Below, one piece after another: positions 25,171 through 32,940 of a stretch of DNA of 64,000 nucleotides (the stretch's first letter is position 1; each line of letters begins with the position of its first letter). The stretch is from Pseudomonas sp. (GTDB lineage: Bacteria > Pseudomonadota > Gammaproteobacteria > Pseudomonadales > Pseudomonadaceae): assembly GCF_030690725.1 (NCBI RefSeq), contig NZ_JAUYGD010000069.1, positions 22,606 through 86,605 of the forward strand, in the 5' to 3' direction. The notes under the pieces were generated by a model. The model had not been told where the DNA came from. It ran no database searches and saw nothing but the letters and a program-made list of their open reading frames with translations. Position numbers and translations under genes: made by a program.

Positions 25171-26367
25171 ATGAGTCTGTTCTCTGCCGTCGAAATGGCT
25201 CCGCGCGATCCCATCCTGGGCCTCAATGAAGCATTCAACGCCGATACCCGTGCGACCAAGGTCAACCTGGGCGTGGGCGTTTACTACAACGAGGAAGGCC
25301 GCATCCCATTGCTGCGCGCCGTAGCCGAAGCCGAGAAAGCCCGCATTGAAGCCCACGCCCCGCGTGGTTACCTGCCGATTGAAGGCATTGCAGCCTATGA
25401 CAGCGCCGTACAGAAACTGTTGCTGGGCGCCGACTCTGAGCTGATCGCCGCTGGTCGGGTGATCACCACTCAGGCCGTGGGCGGCACTGGCGCACTGAAA
25501 ACCGGCGCCGACTTCCTCAAGCGCTTGCTGCCCAATACCGTGGTTGCGATCAGCGACCCGAGCTGGGAAAACCACCGCGCGCTGTTTGAGTCCGCGGGCT
25601 TCACGGTGCACAACTACCGCTATTACGATGCAGCCAGCCACGGCATCAACCGCGCCGGCATGCTCGAAGACCTGAAAAACCTGCCAGCACGCTCGGTTGT
25701 CGTGCTGCACGCCTGCTGCCACAACCCGACCGGCGTCGACCTATCGCTGGACGACTGGAAAGCCGTATTGGAAGTGCTGCGCGAGCGCGAGCACGTGCCG
25801 TTCCTCGACATCGCCTACCAGGGCTTTGGCGACGGTATCGAGCAGGACGCCTTTGCCGTGCGCCTGTTTGCCGCTTCTGGCATCCCGTTCTTCGTCTCCA
25901 GCTCGTTCTCCAAATCCTTCTCGCTGTACGGCGAACGCGTCGGCGCACTGTCCATCGTCACCGGCAGCCAGGAAGAAGCCAGCCGCGTGCTGTCGCAAGC
26001 CAAACGCGTGATCCGCACCAACTACTCCAACCCGCCAACCCACGGCGCCACCGTGGTGGCCAGCGTGCTGAACAGCCCTGAACTTCGCGCCCTGTGGGAA
26101 GAAGAGCTGGCCGGCATGCGCGAGCGTATTCGCGGCATGCGCATGGCCATGGTCGAGCAGCTGGCGGCGCTCAACTGCAAACGCGATTTCGGCTTCGTCG
26201 CCCAGCAGCGCGGCATGTTCTCCTACTCGGGCCTTACCGCCGAGCAGGTTGAGCGCCTGAAAACCGAGTTCGGCATCTACGCCGTCAGCACCGGGCGCAT
26301 CTGCGTGGCCGCGCTGAACCAGCGCAACCTGCCAGCTGTTACTCAGGCCATCGCTGCCGTTCTCTGA
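25171..26367 (+). CDS. Aromatic/aspartate-type aminotransferase (class I, TyrB-like)
   Basis: The 398-residue PLP enzyme has the start SLFSAVEMAPRDPILGLNEAF, the HACCHNPTGVD motif, DIAYQGFG and the PLP lysine in SSSFSKSFSLYGERVG. The conserved arginine lies in STGRICVAALN. It transfers amino groups between glutamate and aromatic amino acids and/or aspartate; sequence alone does not separate TyrB from AspC preference. It is divergent from uvrB, the same pairing as in P. aeruginosa, and ends at a strong terminator. Confidence 0.93.
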   Translation: MSLFSAVEMAPRDPILGLNEAFNADTRATKVNLGVGVYYNEEGRIPLLRAVAEAEKARIEAHAPRGYLPIEGIAAYDSAVQKLLLGADSELIAAGRVITTQAVGGTGALKTGADFLKRLLPNTVVAISDPSWENHRALFESAGFTVHNYRYYDAASHGINRAGMLEDLKNLPARSVVVLHACCHNPTGVDLSLDDWKAVLEVLREREHVPFLDIAYQGFGDGIEQDAFAVRLFAASGIPFFVSSSFSKSFSLYGERVGALSIVTGSQEEASRVLSQAKRVIRTNYSNPPTHGATVVASVLNSPELRALWEEELAGMRERIRGMRMAMVEQLAALNCKRDFGFVAQQRGMFSYSGLTAEQVERLKTEFGIYAVSTGRICVAALNQRNLPAVTQAIAAVL

Positions 26368-26373
26368 GTCACC

Positions 26374-26407
26374 GGGGAAGTCGATCAGGTATTGACTTCC
26401 CCTTTCT
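26374..26407 (+). terminator. Terminator after the aminotransferase gene
   Basis: GGGGAAGTC (26374-26382) pairs perfectly with GACTTCCCC (26394-26402), followed by TTTCT. It lies 6 bp after the stop codon and separates the gene from tRNA-Asn. Confidence 0.85.
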
Positions 26408-26431
26408 AATCAGTAGGATACGCGCCATCGT

Positions 26432-26507
26432 TCCGCGATAGCTCAGTCGGTAGAGCAAATGACTGTTAATCATTGGGTCCCAGGTTCGAGTCCTGGTCGC
26501 GGAGCCA
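26432..26507 (+). tRNA. tRNA-Asn (GTT)
   Basis: This is a 76-base cloverleaf with encoded CCA. The anticodon stem-loop is AATGA-CTGTTAA-TCATT and the T-loop is GTTCGAGTC. It is the first of a short plus-strand tRNA run. Confidence 0.97.
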
Positions 26508-26516
26508 GTAGTTCAT

Positions 26517-26593
26517 CGGGGTATAGCGCAGTCCGGTAGCGCGCCTGCTTTGGGAGCAGGATGTCGGGAGTTCGAATCCCCCTACCCCGACCA
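26517..26593 (+). tRNA. tRNA-Pro (TGG)
   Basis: This is a 77-base tRNA with encoded CCA. The anticodon stem-loop CCTGC-TTTGGGA-GCAGG gives TGG, and the T-loop is GTTCGAATC. It starts 9 bp after tRNA-Asn. Confidence 0.97.
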
Positions 26594-26597
26594 TTTT

Positions 26598-26670
26598 TGG
26601 TCGTTGGCTCAGTTAGTAGAGCAGTTGGTGTTTAACCACTTACTCATGGGCCAGAAAACCACATGCACCA
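26598..26670 (+). pseudogene. Decayed tRNA-Lys-like sequence
   Basis: Bases 26599-26640 closely follow a Pseudomonas tRNA-Lys(TTT): GGTCGTT, GCTCAGT, GTAGAGCAGTTG and TTTAA align in order. The universal U33 has become G, the anticodon stem has mismatches, and the T-arm (GGTTCGAATCC in a real tRNA) is replaced by GGCCAGAAAACC. The 3' half no longer folds properly. It lies 5 bp after tRNA-Pro, where a third tRNA would sit, so I read it as a dead tRNA gene rather than a working one. Confidence 0.65.
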
Positions 26671-26672
26671 CC

Positions 26673-26692
26673 CTTTCAAGCCTGCTTGAAAG
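26673..26692. repeat. Perfect hairpin after the tRNA-Lys remnant
   Basis: CTTTCAAG-CCTG-CTTGAAAG has 8-bp perfect arms and a 4-base loop. It lies just before the terminator and may be part of the tRNA 3' processing or termination region. Confidence 0.6.
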
Positions 26693-26693
26693 T

Positions 26694-26719
26694 AAAAACC
26701 CGCCTAGTGCGGTTTTTTT
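26694..26719 (+). terminator. Terminator of the tRNA-Asn/Pro transcript
   Basis: AAAAACCCGC, CTAGT and GCGG followed by seven Ts form a hairpin with one bulge and a strong U-run on the plus strand. From here to 26944 (about 225 bases) I see no gene, only AT-richer sequence and the DUF2061 ribosome site. Confidence 0.8.
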
Positions 26720-26944
26720 ATTGCTTGCCATCCATGGCAACCACCCTCGGGCCGTCGCTACGCGACGTTAAAAACTGTTCCAGACAGTTTTTTATTGGCT
26801 ATTTATTTGCTCACGGCTACATGGGCCAGCCAGCGCATCAATCGTCAAAAACTATTAAAGCCATTCAAGCACAACATTTCCCCAATCAATCTTGAGCGAC
26901 TAGACTGCACTTCAATAGAGAACAATTCTCACTCGAGGTGCGCC

Positions 26945-27169
26945 ATGCTCAAGACTGTGACTTTCACCCTGATGCACTTCTGCATTGCCTTCGGCGTCAC
27001 TTACGCGTTGACCGGCAGCATTGCGGCCAGCGGCTTGGTGGCGGCCATCGAACCGCTGTGCAACTCGGTGGGTTTCTACTTCCACGAGAAGGTCTGGCAG
27101 CGCATCGAAGGTCGCTCAACAACTGCAGCTGCACGCCCCAAGCATGCGTGGTTGCATCACCAGGCATAA
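26945..27169 (+). CDS. DUF2061 small membrane protein
   Basis: The 74-residue protein starts MLKTVTFTLMHFCIAFGVTYALTGSI. It has two hydrophobic segments (about 5-25 and 27-45) and the family ending EPLCNSVGFYFHEKVWQRI. ATG 26945 has GAGGTG four bases upstream; longer upstream frames are not supported. Its function is unknown; DUF2061 proteins are predicted inner-membrane proteins. Confidence 0.85.
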   Translation: MLKTVTFTLMHFCIAFGVTYALTGSIAASGLVAAIEPLCNSVGFYFHEKVWQRIEGRSTTAAARPKHAWLHHQA

Positions 27170-27273
27170 GGCTTGCTGCCACGGTAAACCCTTGAGCAGG
27201 GCGTAAAAACAGCCAGCGAGGTGCTGGGCCAATCCGCTACTATGCGCGGCTCAGCCACCATACGCGCCCGATC

Positions 27274-28833
27274 ATGCCTGCTACTTCTCGCTTCCCTGCT
27301 GCTCCCTACGTGTTTGCCTGCCTGCTTGGCCTGCTGGCGCTCTTCGGCCTGTGGTTTGGCATTGGCCAACCGGTCGAACTGGCGGATGCCGCAACGCCCA
27401 CGCACAAGCTGCAGTGCGCGTCCTACACACCGTTCGACAAAGACCAATCACCCTTCGATCAGCCGATGCAACTGCGCCCCGAGCGCATGGAAGCGGATCT
27501 GGCCTTGCTGGCCGAACGCTTCGAGTGCCTGCGCACCTATTCGGTGACCGGCCTGGAAGAGCTGCCGAACATGGCGCGCAAACATGGCCTAAAACTGATC
27601 GTCGGCGCCTGGGTCAGCCGCAACCCCGCCGACACTGCGGTTGAGATCGCCGGCCTGGTGAAAATCGCCAATGCCCACCCGGACGTGGTCCAGGCGGTGA
27701 TCGTCGGTAACGAGGCGCTGCTGCGCAAGGAAGTCACCCCGCAGCAACTGGTGGTGTTGATCGAACAGGTCAAGGCGCAGATTGAGCAACCAGTAACCTA
27801 TGCCGATGTTTGGGAGTTCTGGCTCAAGCACCCAGAAGTCGCACCCGCAGTGGACTTCATCACCATCCACCTGCTGCCCTACTGGGAAGACAACCCCGCC
27901 GGCATCGAAAGCGCGCTGCATGAAGTCGCCGAAGTGCGCCAGACCTTTGGCAACGCCTATGCACCCAAGGACATCCTGATCGGCGAAACCGGCTGGCCGA
28001 GCGAAGGCCGCCAGCGCGAAACGGCAGTGCCAAGCCTGGTCAACCAGGCCAAGTTTATCCGCGGTTTTGTCGCCATGGCCGAGCAGAACGGCTGGCGCTA
28101 CAACCTGATCGAAGCCTTCGACCAACCCTGGAAACGTATCAGCGAAGGCGCTGTGGGCGGTTACTGGGGCCTGTATGACGCGGATCGCCAGGACAAGTCG
28201 ATCCTCGCCGGGCCCGTATCCAACCTGCCGCACTGGCCGGCCTGGCTGGCGTTGAGCCTGGGCCTGTTTGCCGCCACGCTGCTGCTGGCCGGTCGTCCGC
28301 ACTCGCCACGCGCCGCGCTGGTGTTGCCGTTGCTGGCGGCGCTGGGCGCTGGCTGTATCGGTCTGTTTGCAGAATTGACGCTGATCACCAGTCGCTACCT
28401 CGGCGAATGGCTCTGGGCCGGCGCATTGATTGTGCTGAACCTGCTGGTGCTGGCCCACGCCGCCCTACTGCTCAGCCAGCAGACGGGCTGGCGCGCGCGG
28501 CTATTTAACTGGCTGCATAGCAAGGGCGCGCTGTGGCTGGCGCTGAGCGGCTTTGCCGGAGCGGTAATGATGCTCGCGCTGGTGGTAGACGCGCGCTACC
28601 GCAGCTTCCCCAGCGCCGCGCTGTTACTGCCGGCGCTGGTCTACCTGTGCCGTCCGGTGGGCGGCTACCGCCGTGAGGTCGCCCTGCTCGCTCTGCTGAT
28701 CGGCGCCTGCATTGCGCCGCAGCTGTACCAGGAAACCCTGAGCAACTGGCAGGCCCTGGGCTGGGCGCTGACCTGCGCGCTACTGGTGGCAGCGCTGTGG
28801 CGCAGTCTGCGGGTCAAAGCGCAAACGGCCTGA
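27274..28833 (+). CDS. Membrane-anchored GH17 beta-glucan hydrolase/transglucosylase
   Basis: The 519-residue protein has an N-terminal membrane segment (about 12-32), a GH17 TIM-barrel domain (about 45-315) and six to seven C-terminal hydrophobic segments (about 325-510). The acid/base glutamate is in VGNEALL (Glu147) and the nucleophile in IGETGWPSEG (Glu238), so the domain looks active. Related Pseudomonas GH17 proteins remodel beta-1,3-glucans and are linked to cyclic glucan formation. Substrate and product here are inferred. The gene ends inside a perfect palindrome shared with the converging gene. Confidence 0.85.
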   Translation: MPATSRFPAAPYVFACLLGLLALFGLWFGIGQPVELADAATPTHKLQCASYTPFDKDQSPFDQPMQLRPERMEADLALLAERFECLRTYSVTGLEELPNMARKHGLKLIVGAWVSRNPADTAVEIAGLVKIANAHPDVVQAVIVGNEALLRKEVTPQQLVVLIEQVKAQIEQPVTYADVWEFWLKHPEVAPAVDFITIHLLPYWEDNPAGIESALHEVAEVRQTFGNAYAPKDILIGETGWPSEGRQRETAVPSLVNQAKFIRGFVAMAEQNGWRYNLIEAFDQPWKRISEGAVGGYWGLYDADRQDKSILAGPVSNLPHWPAWLALSLGLFAATLLLAGRPHSPRAALVLPLLAALGAGCIGLFAELTLITSRYLGEWLWAGALIVLNLLVLAHAALLLSQQTGWRARLFNWLHSKGALWLALSGFAGAVMMLALVVDARYRSFPSAALLLPALVYLCRPVGGYRREVALLALLIGACIAPQLYQETLSNWQALGWALTCALLVAALWRSLRVKAQTA

Positions 28834-28847
28834 TCAGGCCGTTTGCG
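28820..28847. terminator. 28-bp perfect palindrome spanning two convergent stop codons
   Basis: The half-site CGCAAACGGCCTGA (28820-28833) is followed directly by its exact reverse complement (28834-28847). The TGA of the GH17 gene is 28831-28833 and the TGA of the opposing gene is 28834-28836, so the stops abut at the centre. Both proteins end in Gln-Thr-Ala. It probably works as a bidirectional terminator, although flanking T-runs are short (TTT). Confidence 0.8.
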
Positions 28848-29202
28848 GCGCGCGCACCCAGCGCAGCAGCGCCAGCACCACAGCAAATACCGCGAGGCTG
28901 GCGCTGTACAACACCAGCGCCGGCAGAGCGAGTAGCAATGCCGGCACTGCCAAACGCTTGCCCCAGAGACCCGGCAGCACAAACGCCAGCACAGCAATAA
29001 TCAGCGCAGCCCAGGCCAAGACCCGGAAATGGATCAACCAGCCAAGGCTCGCACGCACCTCGCAGGCCAACTGCTGCGGGGCGTCGACGCACAGGCCGAC
29101 CCATTGCGCGCCTTCCATCAGTTGGTAACGCAGCGCAAAGCTCAGCGCCAGACACAGGGCTGCAGCGATCAGCAGAGCAGTCAGGGGCAGATAACGGGAC
29201 AT
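28834..29202 (-). CDS. Small integral membrane protein of unknown function
   Basis: The 122-residue protein has four predicted membrane segments (about 5-25, 47-65, 70-85 and 92-112). A loop between the first two contains two cysteines (GLCVDAPQQLACEV), which could form a disulfide. ATG 29202 is preferred, as it begins directly before the first segment; the frame extends 46 codons further without support. I recognise no family. It converges on the GH17 gene. Confidence 0.7.
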   Translation of the reverse strand: MSRYLPLTALLIAAALCLALSFALRYQLMEGAQWVGLCVDAPQQLACEVRASLGWLIHFRVLAWAALIIAVLAFVLPGLWGKRLAVPALLLALPALVLYSASLAVFAVVLALLRWVRAPQTA

Positions 29203-29306
29203 GGGCAACTCAGGCAGATAAACAGGCTGCGCAGGATAAGCCACCGCGTCACGGATAACACCCTCCAGTGATCGCCCCTTGCAGCCTCCCCAGCTAGAAT
29301 CCAGCC

Positions 29307-29879
29307 ATGCTGATACGTCGCCTGATACTGATCGCCGCAAGCCTGCTCGGCCTCTGGATGCTGTGGGTCATACTGTTGCCCGCGCCCAGCGGCCTGCCGC
29401 CCACTACGCCGCTGTCCAGCGGCAGCTGGCGCGTGGCGGAGCACACGGTCAGCAGGCTGGAGAGCTTCCAACTCGAAGCACGTATTCTCGGCCGTGAAGA
29501 CTACTACCTCGACCGCGGCGCCAAGCTCTCGCCGACTGACCTGGCGCTTGGCTGGGGACCGATGGCCGACCCCGAGGTGCTGCGCCACATCACCATCAGC
29601 CAACGTAACCGCTGGTACTTCTGGCGCGCCGAACAACTGCCAATCGAACGCCGGCAGATCGAGATCCACAGCGCCAATATGCACCTGATACCCGCCAACC
29701 CTGAAGTAGCCAGCATTCTGGCCGGGCTCAAAACAGGCCAGCAGATTCGCCTGAGCGGGCAACTGGTGCGAATCGACGGTGACGATGGCTATCGCTGGGT
29801 CAGCTCGCTCAGCCGCGAAGACACTGGCGACGGCGCCTGCGAGCTGATCTGGGTCGAGCAGTTGGCCGTGCTGCCGTAG
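29307..29879 (+). CDS. Membrane-anchored protein of unknown function
   Basis: The 190-residue protein has one N-terminal membrane anchor (about 7-25) and a soluble, probably periplasmic domain. Features include SWRVAEHTVSRLESFQLEARILGREDY, DLALGWGPMADPEVL, and a C-terminal part with GQQIRLSGQLVRIDG like an OB-type beta segment. I do not recognise the family by name. It is divergent from the preceding membrane protein and stands alone, with 142 bp before the next gene. Confidence 0.7.
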   Translation: MLIRRLILIAASLLGLWMLWVILLPAPSGLPPTTPLSSGSWRVAEHTVSRLESFQLEARILGREDYYLDRGAKLSPTDLALGWGPMADPEVLRHITISQRNRWYFWRAEQLPIERRQIEIHSANMHLIPANPEVASILAGLKTGQQIRLSGQLVRIDGDDGYRWVSSLSREDTGDGACELIWVEQLAVLP

Positions 29880-30021
29880 CAAACTGGCCTTCCACATGGC
29901 GCTTTTGCCTGAAAACTGGCAGTTCTATAACTAAACGGCACTTAGCCTGACTTATGTGGTCAAATCGTTCCGCATCTGACCCGCTCCATCAGCATCAGTC
30001 CTAGCTCTCAGAGATTTAGCC

Positions 30022-31320
30022 ATGTCGCATGTCCCTCGTCTGCTTGCCCTTCTCAGTTGCCTAGCCCTGATTGCCCCCGTCAGCGCGGCCGATATCGATG
30101 CCAGCAGTTATGGCTTCCCCATCAGCAATGCATTCGAAGCCACCCTGGCGACCACCCCGCCGGAGCTGCGCCCGGAGCTTCCGGCCAACGCCGACATCAA
30201 CCAGAGCGACTACCAGATCAAACTGCGCCCGGAGCGCGAGTTCGAGCTGCCAGACAATTTCTGGCCGGTCACCAAGATGCGTTACCGCATGGCCAAGCAG
30301 TCTGGCGAAGCGCCGCTGATCTTTATCATCGCCGGCACGGGCGCGCATTACGCCAGCAGCACCCCGGAATACCTGAAGAAGTTGTTCTACGGCGCCGGTT
30401 ATCACGTGGTGCAACTGTCGTCGCCGACCAGTTATGACTTTATGACCTCAGCCTCGCGCTTTGCCACGCCCGGCATTACCCGCGAAGACGCCGACGACCT
30501 GTACCGCGCCATGCAAGCCGTGCGTGCGCAGCATCCGCGCCTGAAAGTCAGCGAATACCATCTCACCGGCTACAGCCTGGGCGCGCTGCAGGCGGCCTTT
30601 GTCAGCGAGCTGGATGAAACCCGGCGCAGCTTCAACTTCAAGCGCGTACTGCTGCTCAACCCGCCGGTAAACCTCTACACCTCAATCACCAACCTCGACC
30701 GCATGGTGCAAACCAAGGTTGAGGGCATCGACAACAGCACCACCTTCTATGAGCTGGTACTGGGCAAGCTGACCCGCTACTTCCAGACCAAGGGCTACGT
30801 CGACATGAACGACGCCCTGCTCTATGACTTCCAGAACTCCGGCGAGCAGCTCAGCGACGAGCAGATGGCGATGCTGATCGGCGCGGCCTTCCGCTTCTCC
30901 TCCGCCGATATCGCCTTTACCTCGGACCTGATCAACCGCCGTGGCCTGATCACCCCAATCAACTACCCAATCAGCGAAGGGACCAGCCTCACGCCGTTCT
31001 TCCGTCGCGCCCTGCAGTGCGATTTCGACTGTTACCTGACCGAACAGCTGATCCCCATGTGGCGCGCGCGCACCGATGGCGGCAGCGTGGCGCAGCTGAT
31101 CGACCAGGTCAGCCTGTATGGCGTGGCCGACTACCTGAAAAACAGCAGCAAGATCGCCGTCATGCACAACGCCGATGATGTGATCCTCGGCCCTGGTGAC
31201 CTGGGCTTTTTGCGCCGCACCCTGGGCGAGCGCCTGACCGTTTACCCGCTGGGTGGCCATTGCGGCAACCTCAACTACCGCGTCAATAGCGACGCCATGC
31301 TGGAGTTCTTCCGTGGCTAA
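30022..31320 (+). CDS. Exported alpha/beta-hydrolase-fold protein
   Basis: The 432-residue protein has a signal peptide (about 1-22, cleavage after VSA). It has an alpha/beta hydrolase core with IFIIAGTG as oxyanion region, the nucleophile elbow GYSLGA near residue 177, an aspartate in MHNADDVILG and a late histidine in GGHCGNL. It is therefore probably a periplasmic or outer-membrane esterase or lipase. The last 8 bases overlap the GTG start of the MlaA-like gene, so the two are translationally coupled and may act on lipids together. Confidence 0.8.
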   Translation: MSHVPRLLALLSCLALIAPVSAADIDASSYGFPISNAFEATLATTPPELRPELPANADINQSDYQIKLRPEREFELPDNFWPVTKMRYRMAKQSGEAPLIFIIAGTGAHYASSTPEYLKKLFYGAGYHVVQLSSPTSYDFMTSASRFATPGITREDADDLYRAMQAVRAQHPRLKVSEYHLTGYSLGALQAAFVSELDETRRSFNFKRVLLLNPPVNLYTSITNLDRMVQTKVEGIDNSTTFYELVLGKLTRYFQTKGYVDMNDALLYDFQNSGEQLSDEQMAMLIGAAFRFSSADIAFTSDLINRRGLITPINYPISEGTSLTPFFRRALQCDFDCYLTEQLIPMWRARTDGGSVAQLIDQVSLYGVADYLKNSSKIAVMHNADDVILGPGDLGFLRRTLGERLTVYPLGGHCGNLNYRVNSDAMLEFFRG

Positions 31321-32089
31321 GCCAACCTTCCTTGCCGTGTTTTTCACCCTGTTGCTCGGCAGCAACCTGGCGCACGCCCAGCACGCGGTTGATGACGACG
31401 GTTTCAAGCAGCCGCTGCAGCACCTGCAGTTCAACCCCGGGCTGGATCAGCGCGAGTTCGAGCGCTCAACCCTCAGCGCGCTGCAAGTCTATGACCCGCT
31501 GGAGTCGTGGAACCGCCGCGTCTATCACTTCAACTACCGCTTCGATGAGTGGGTGTTCCTACCGATTGTCGACGGCTACCGCTATATCACCCCCAACCTG
31601 GTGCAGAGCGGCGTCAGCAACTTCTTCAGCAACCTGGGGGATGTGCCCAGCCTGCTCAACAGCGCGCTGCAGCTCAAAGGCAAGCGCGCCATGCAGACCA
31701 CCGGACGCCTGCTGCTCAACACCACCCTGGGCGTTGCCGGCCTGTGGGACCCGGCCACGCGTATGGGCCTGCCCAAGCAGCGTGAAGATTTCGGCCAGAC
31801 CCTCGGCTATTACGGCACACCGGCAGGGCCGTACCTGATTCTGCCGCTGCTGGGTCCGTCGAACCTGCGTGATACCGGCGGCCTGGTGGCGGATTTTGCG
31901 GCGAAAAGCCAGGTCAACTGGCTGAATGTCGCCGAAGCCAGCGTCAGCCACCCGGAAATCACCCTGCTGGAAGTCGTCGACCAGCGCTCCACGGTGAACT
32001 TCCGCTACGGCCAGCTCAACTCGCCGTTCGAGTACGAGAAGATTCGCTTCTTCTACCATGAGGCGCGCAAGCTGCAGATCGCCGAATAA
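31313..32089 (+). CDS. MlaA/VacJ-family protein without a lipobox
   Basis: MlaA-family proteins remove phospholipids from the outer leaflet of the outer membrane. The 258-residue product has the family core DPLESWNRRVYHFNYRFDEW and YITPNLVQSGVSNFFSNLGD, then LLLNTTLGVAGLWDPA and DFGQTLGYYG. It starts with GTG 31313, inside the end of the upstream gene. The signal peptide ends AHA-QH with no cysteine, so unlike classical MlaA it looks soluble rather than lipidated. The Mla transport genes are not nearby; it may be a paralogue of the main vacJ. Confidence 0.88.
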   Translation: MAKPTFLAVFFTLLLGSNLAHAQHAVDDDGFKQPLQHLQFNPGLDQREFERSTLSALQVYDPLESWNRRVYHFNYRFDEWVFLPIVDGYRYITPNLVQSGVSNFFSNLGDVPSLLNSALQLKGKRAMQTTGRLLLNTTLGVAGLWDPATRMGLPKQREDFGQTLGYYGTPAGPYLILPLLGPSNLRDTGGLVADFAAKSQVNWLNVAEASVSHPEITLLEVVDQRSTVNFRYGQLNSPFEYEKIRFFYHEARKLQIAE

Positions 32090-32106
32090 ACCTGCGAGCT
32101 TGACCC

Positions 32107-32143
32107 AAGGGCCGCCCCCAGGTTTTAACCTGGCGCGGCCTTT
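32107..32143 (+). terminator. Terminator after the hydrolase-MlaA pair
   Basis: The inner arms CCAGGTT and AACCTGG flank TT. The outer parts AAGG(G)CCGC and GCGGCCTT extend the stem, and TTTG follows. It lies 17 bp after the MlaA-like stop and 20 bp before the MerR start. Confidence 0.7.
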
Positions 32144-32163
32144 GTCGATTCTGGAGATTGATT

Positions 32164-32607
32164 ATGCGTGTCGCCCAACTGGCCAAAGCCGCCGCAGTCA
32201 GCAGTGAGACCGTGCGCCACTACACCGACCTTGGCCTGCTCCGGCCCACGCGCAACCCGGATAACGGCTATCAGGCGTATTCCAGCGCAGACCTGCAGCG
32301 CCTGCGCTTTATCGCCCGCGCCCGCCGTTTGGGCTTTAGCCTGAAAGACAGCCAGCAGATTCTCGCCAGCGCCGATAACGGCCAGGCGCCCTGTTCTGAG
32401 GTACGCGACCTGCTGAGTGAACGCCTGGCGGCGCTACAGGCGCATATCGAGGAGTGCCAGCGCCTGGCGCTGGTGATGCAGAACGCCTTCGACGACTGGG
32501 CCGACAAGGGCGAATGCGCCCCCGATGGTCAGGCCATCTGCCGCTTGATCGAAGATTTCGAGCCGGATATCGAGCGCCGCCCGGCGACGCCCTGCCCCGC
32601 GCACTAA
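32164..32607 (+). CDS. MerR-family metal-type transcriptional regulator
   Basis: The 147-residue protein has a MerR helix-turn-helix at 1-70 (VSSETVRHYTDLGLLRPTRN) and a dimer helix at about 75-110. Cys77, Cys118 and Cys126 are spaced like the metal ligands of ZntR/CueR/CadR. A second group (CPAH) lies at the tail. It should sense a soft metal ion such as Zn, Cd, Pb or Cu. No metal pump or chaperone gene is adjacent, so its target is not visible here. ATG 32164 follows GGAG. Confidence 0.85.
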   Translation: MRVAQLAKAAAVSSETVRHYTDLGLLRPTRNPDNGYQAYSSADLQRLRFIARARRLGFSLKDSQQILASADNGQAPCSEVRDLLSERLAALQAHIEECQRLALVMQNAFDDWADKGECAPDGQAICRLIEDFEPDIERRPATPCPAH

Positions 32608-32629
32608 AAACCGCTACTGCGTGTAGCGG
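32606..32629 (-). terminator. Terminator at the end of the ccm/lipoprotein operon
   Basis: CCGCTAC (32611-32617), TGCGT and GTAGCGG (32623-32629) form a perfect stem. AAAAA at 32606-32610 gives a U-run on the minus strand. The stop codon of the lipoprotein gene lies inside the stem. Confidence 0.8.
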
Positions 32630-32940
32630 CGATGCAGGCCTGGCGGCACACCACTGCTGTCGGTCGGCAACCAGGGACCCTGCGGATTACTGGCCCAGCT
32701 CCAGCCGGAGTTCCAGCGGTAATAGGTGCGCTCACGGTAGTACAGGTGAGGCGCGCCGCCGACCACGTACACGCCTAATTGCCCATTCCACTGGCTGTCC
32801 ACCCCAGGTGGTGGGGCAAAGCGTGGATGGTTGCTGCTGCCACTCGGGCTGGTAACCGGCGCGGTGGCAAGCGGGGTCTGCACGCAAGCACCGAGCCCCA
32901 GCAGGCCAACCAGCAGCGCACCATGCAGTAACAGTCTCAT
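32614..32940 (-). CDS. Small predicted lipoprotein
   Basis: The 108-residue protein has a lipoprotein signal peptide with lipobox LGAC (cysteine at residue 19), then a Pro/Ser-rich stretch. The mature domain is rich in Tyr and Trp (GVYVVGGAPHLYYRERTYYRWNSGWSW). I do not know its function. Its start overlaps the ccmI stop by 4 bp, so it is the last gene of the ccm operon. Confidence 0.8.
   Translation of the reverse strand: MRLLLHGALLVGLLGLGACVQTPLATAPVTSPSGSSNHPRFAPPPGVDSQWNGQLGVYVVGGAPHLYYRERTYYRWNSGWSWASNPQGPWLPTDSSGVPPGLHRRYTQ

Noticed and set aside
26598..26670. A functional third tRNA (Lys) after tRNA-Pro.
   Set aside because: U33 is lost and the T-arm lacks GTTCGAAT, so it is listed as a remnant.
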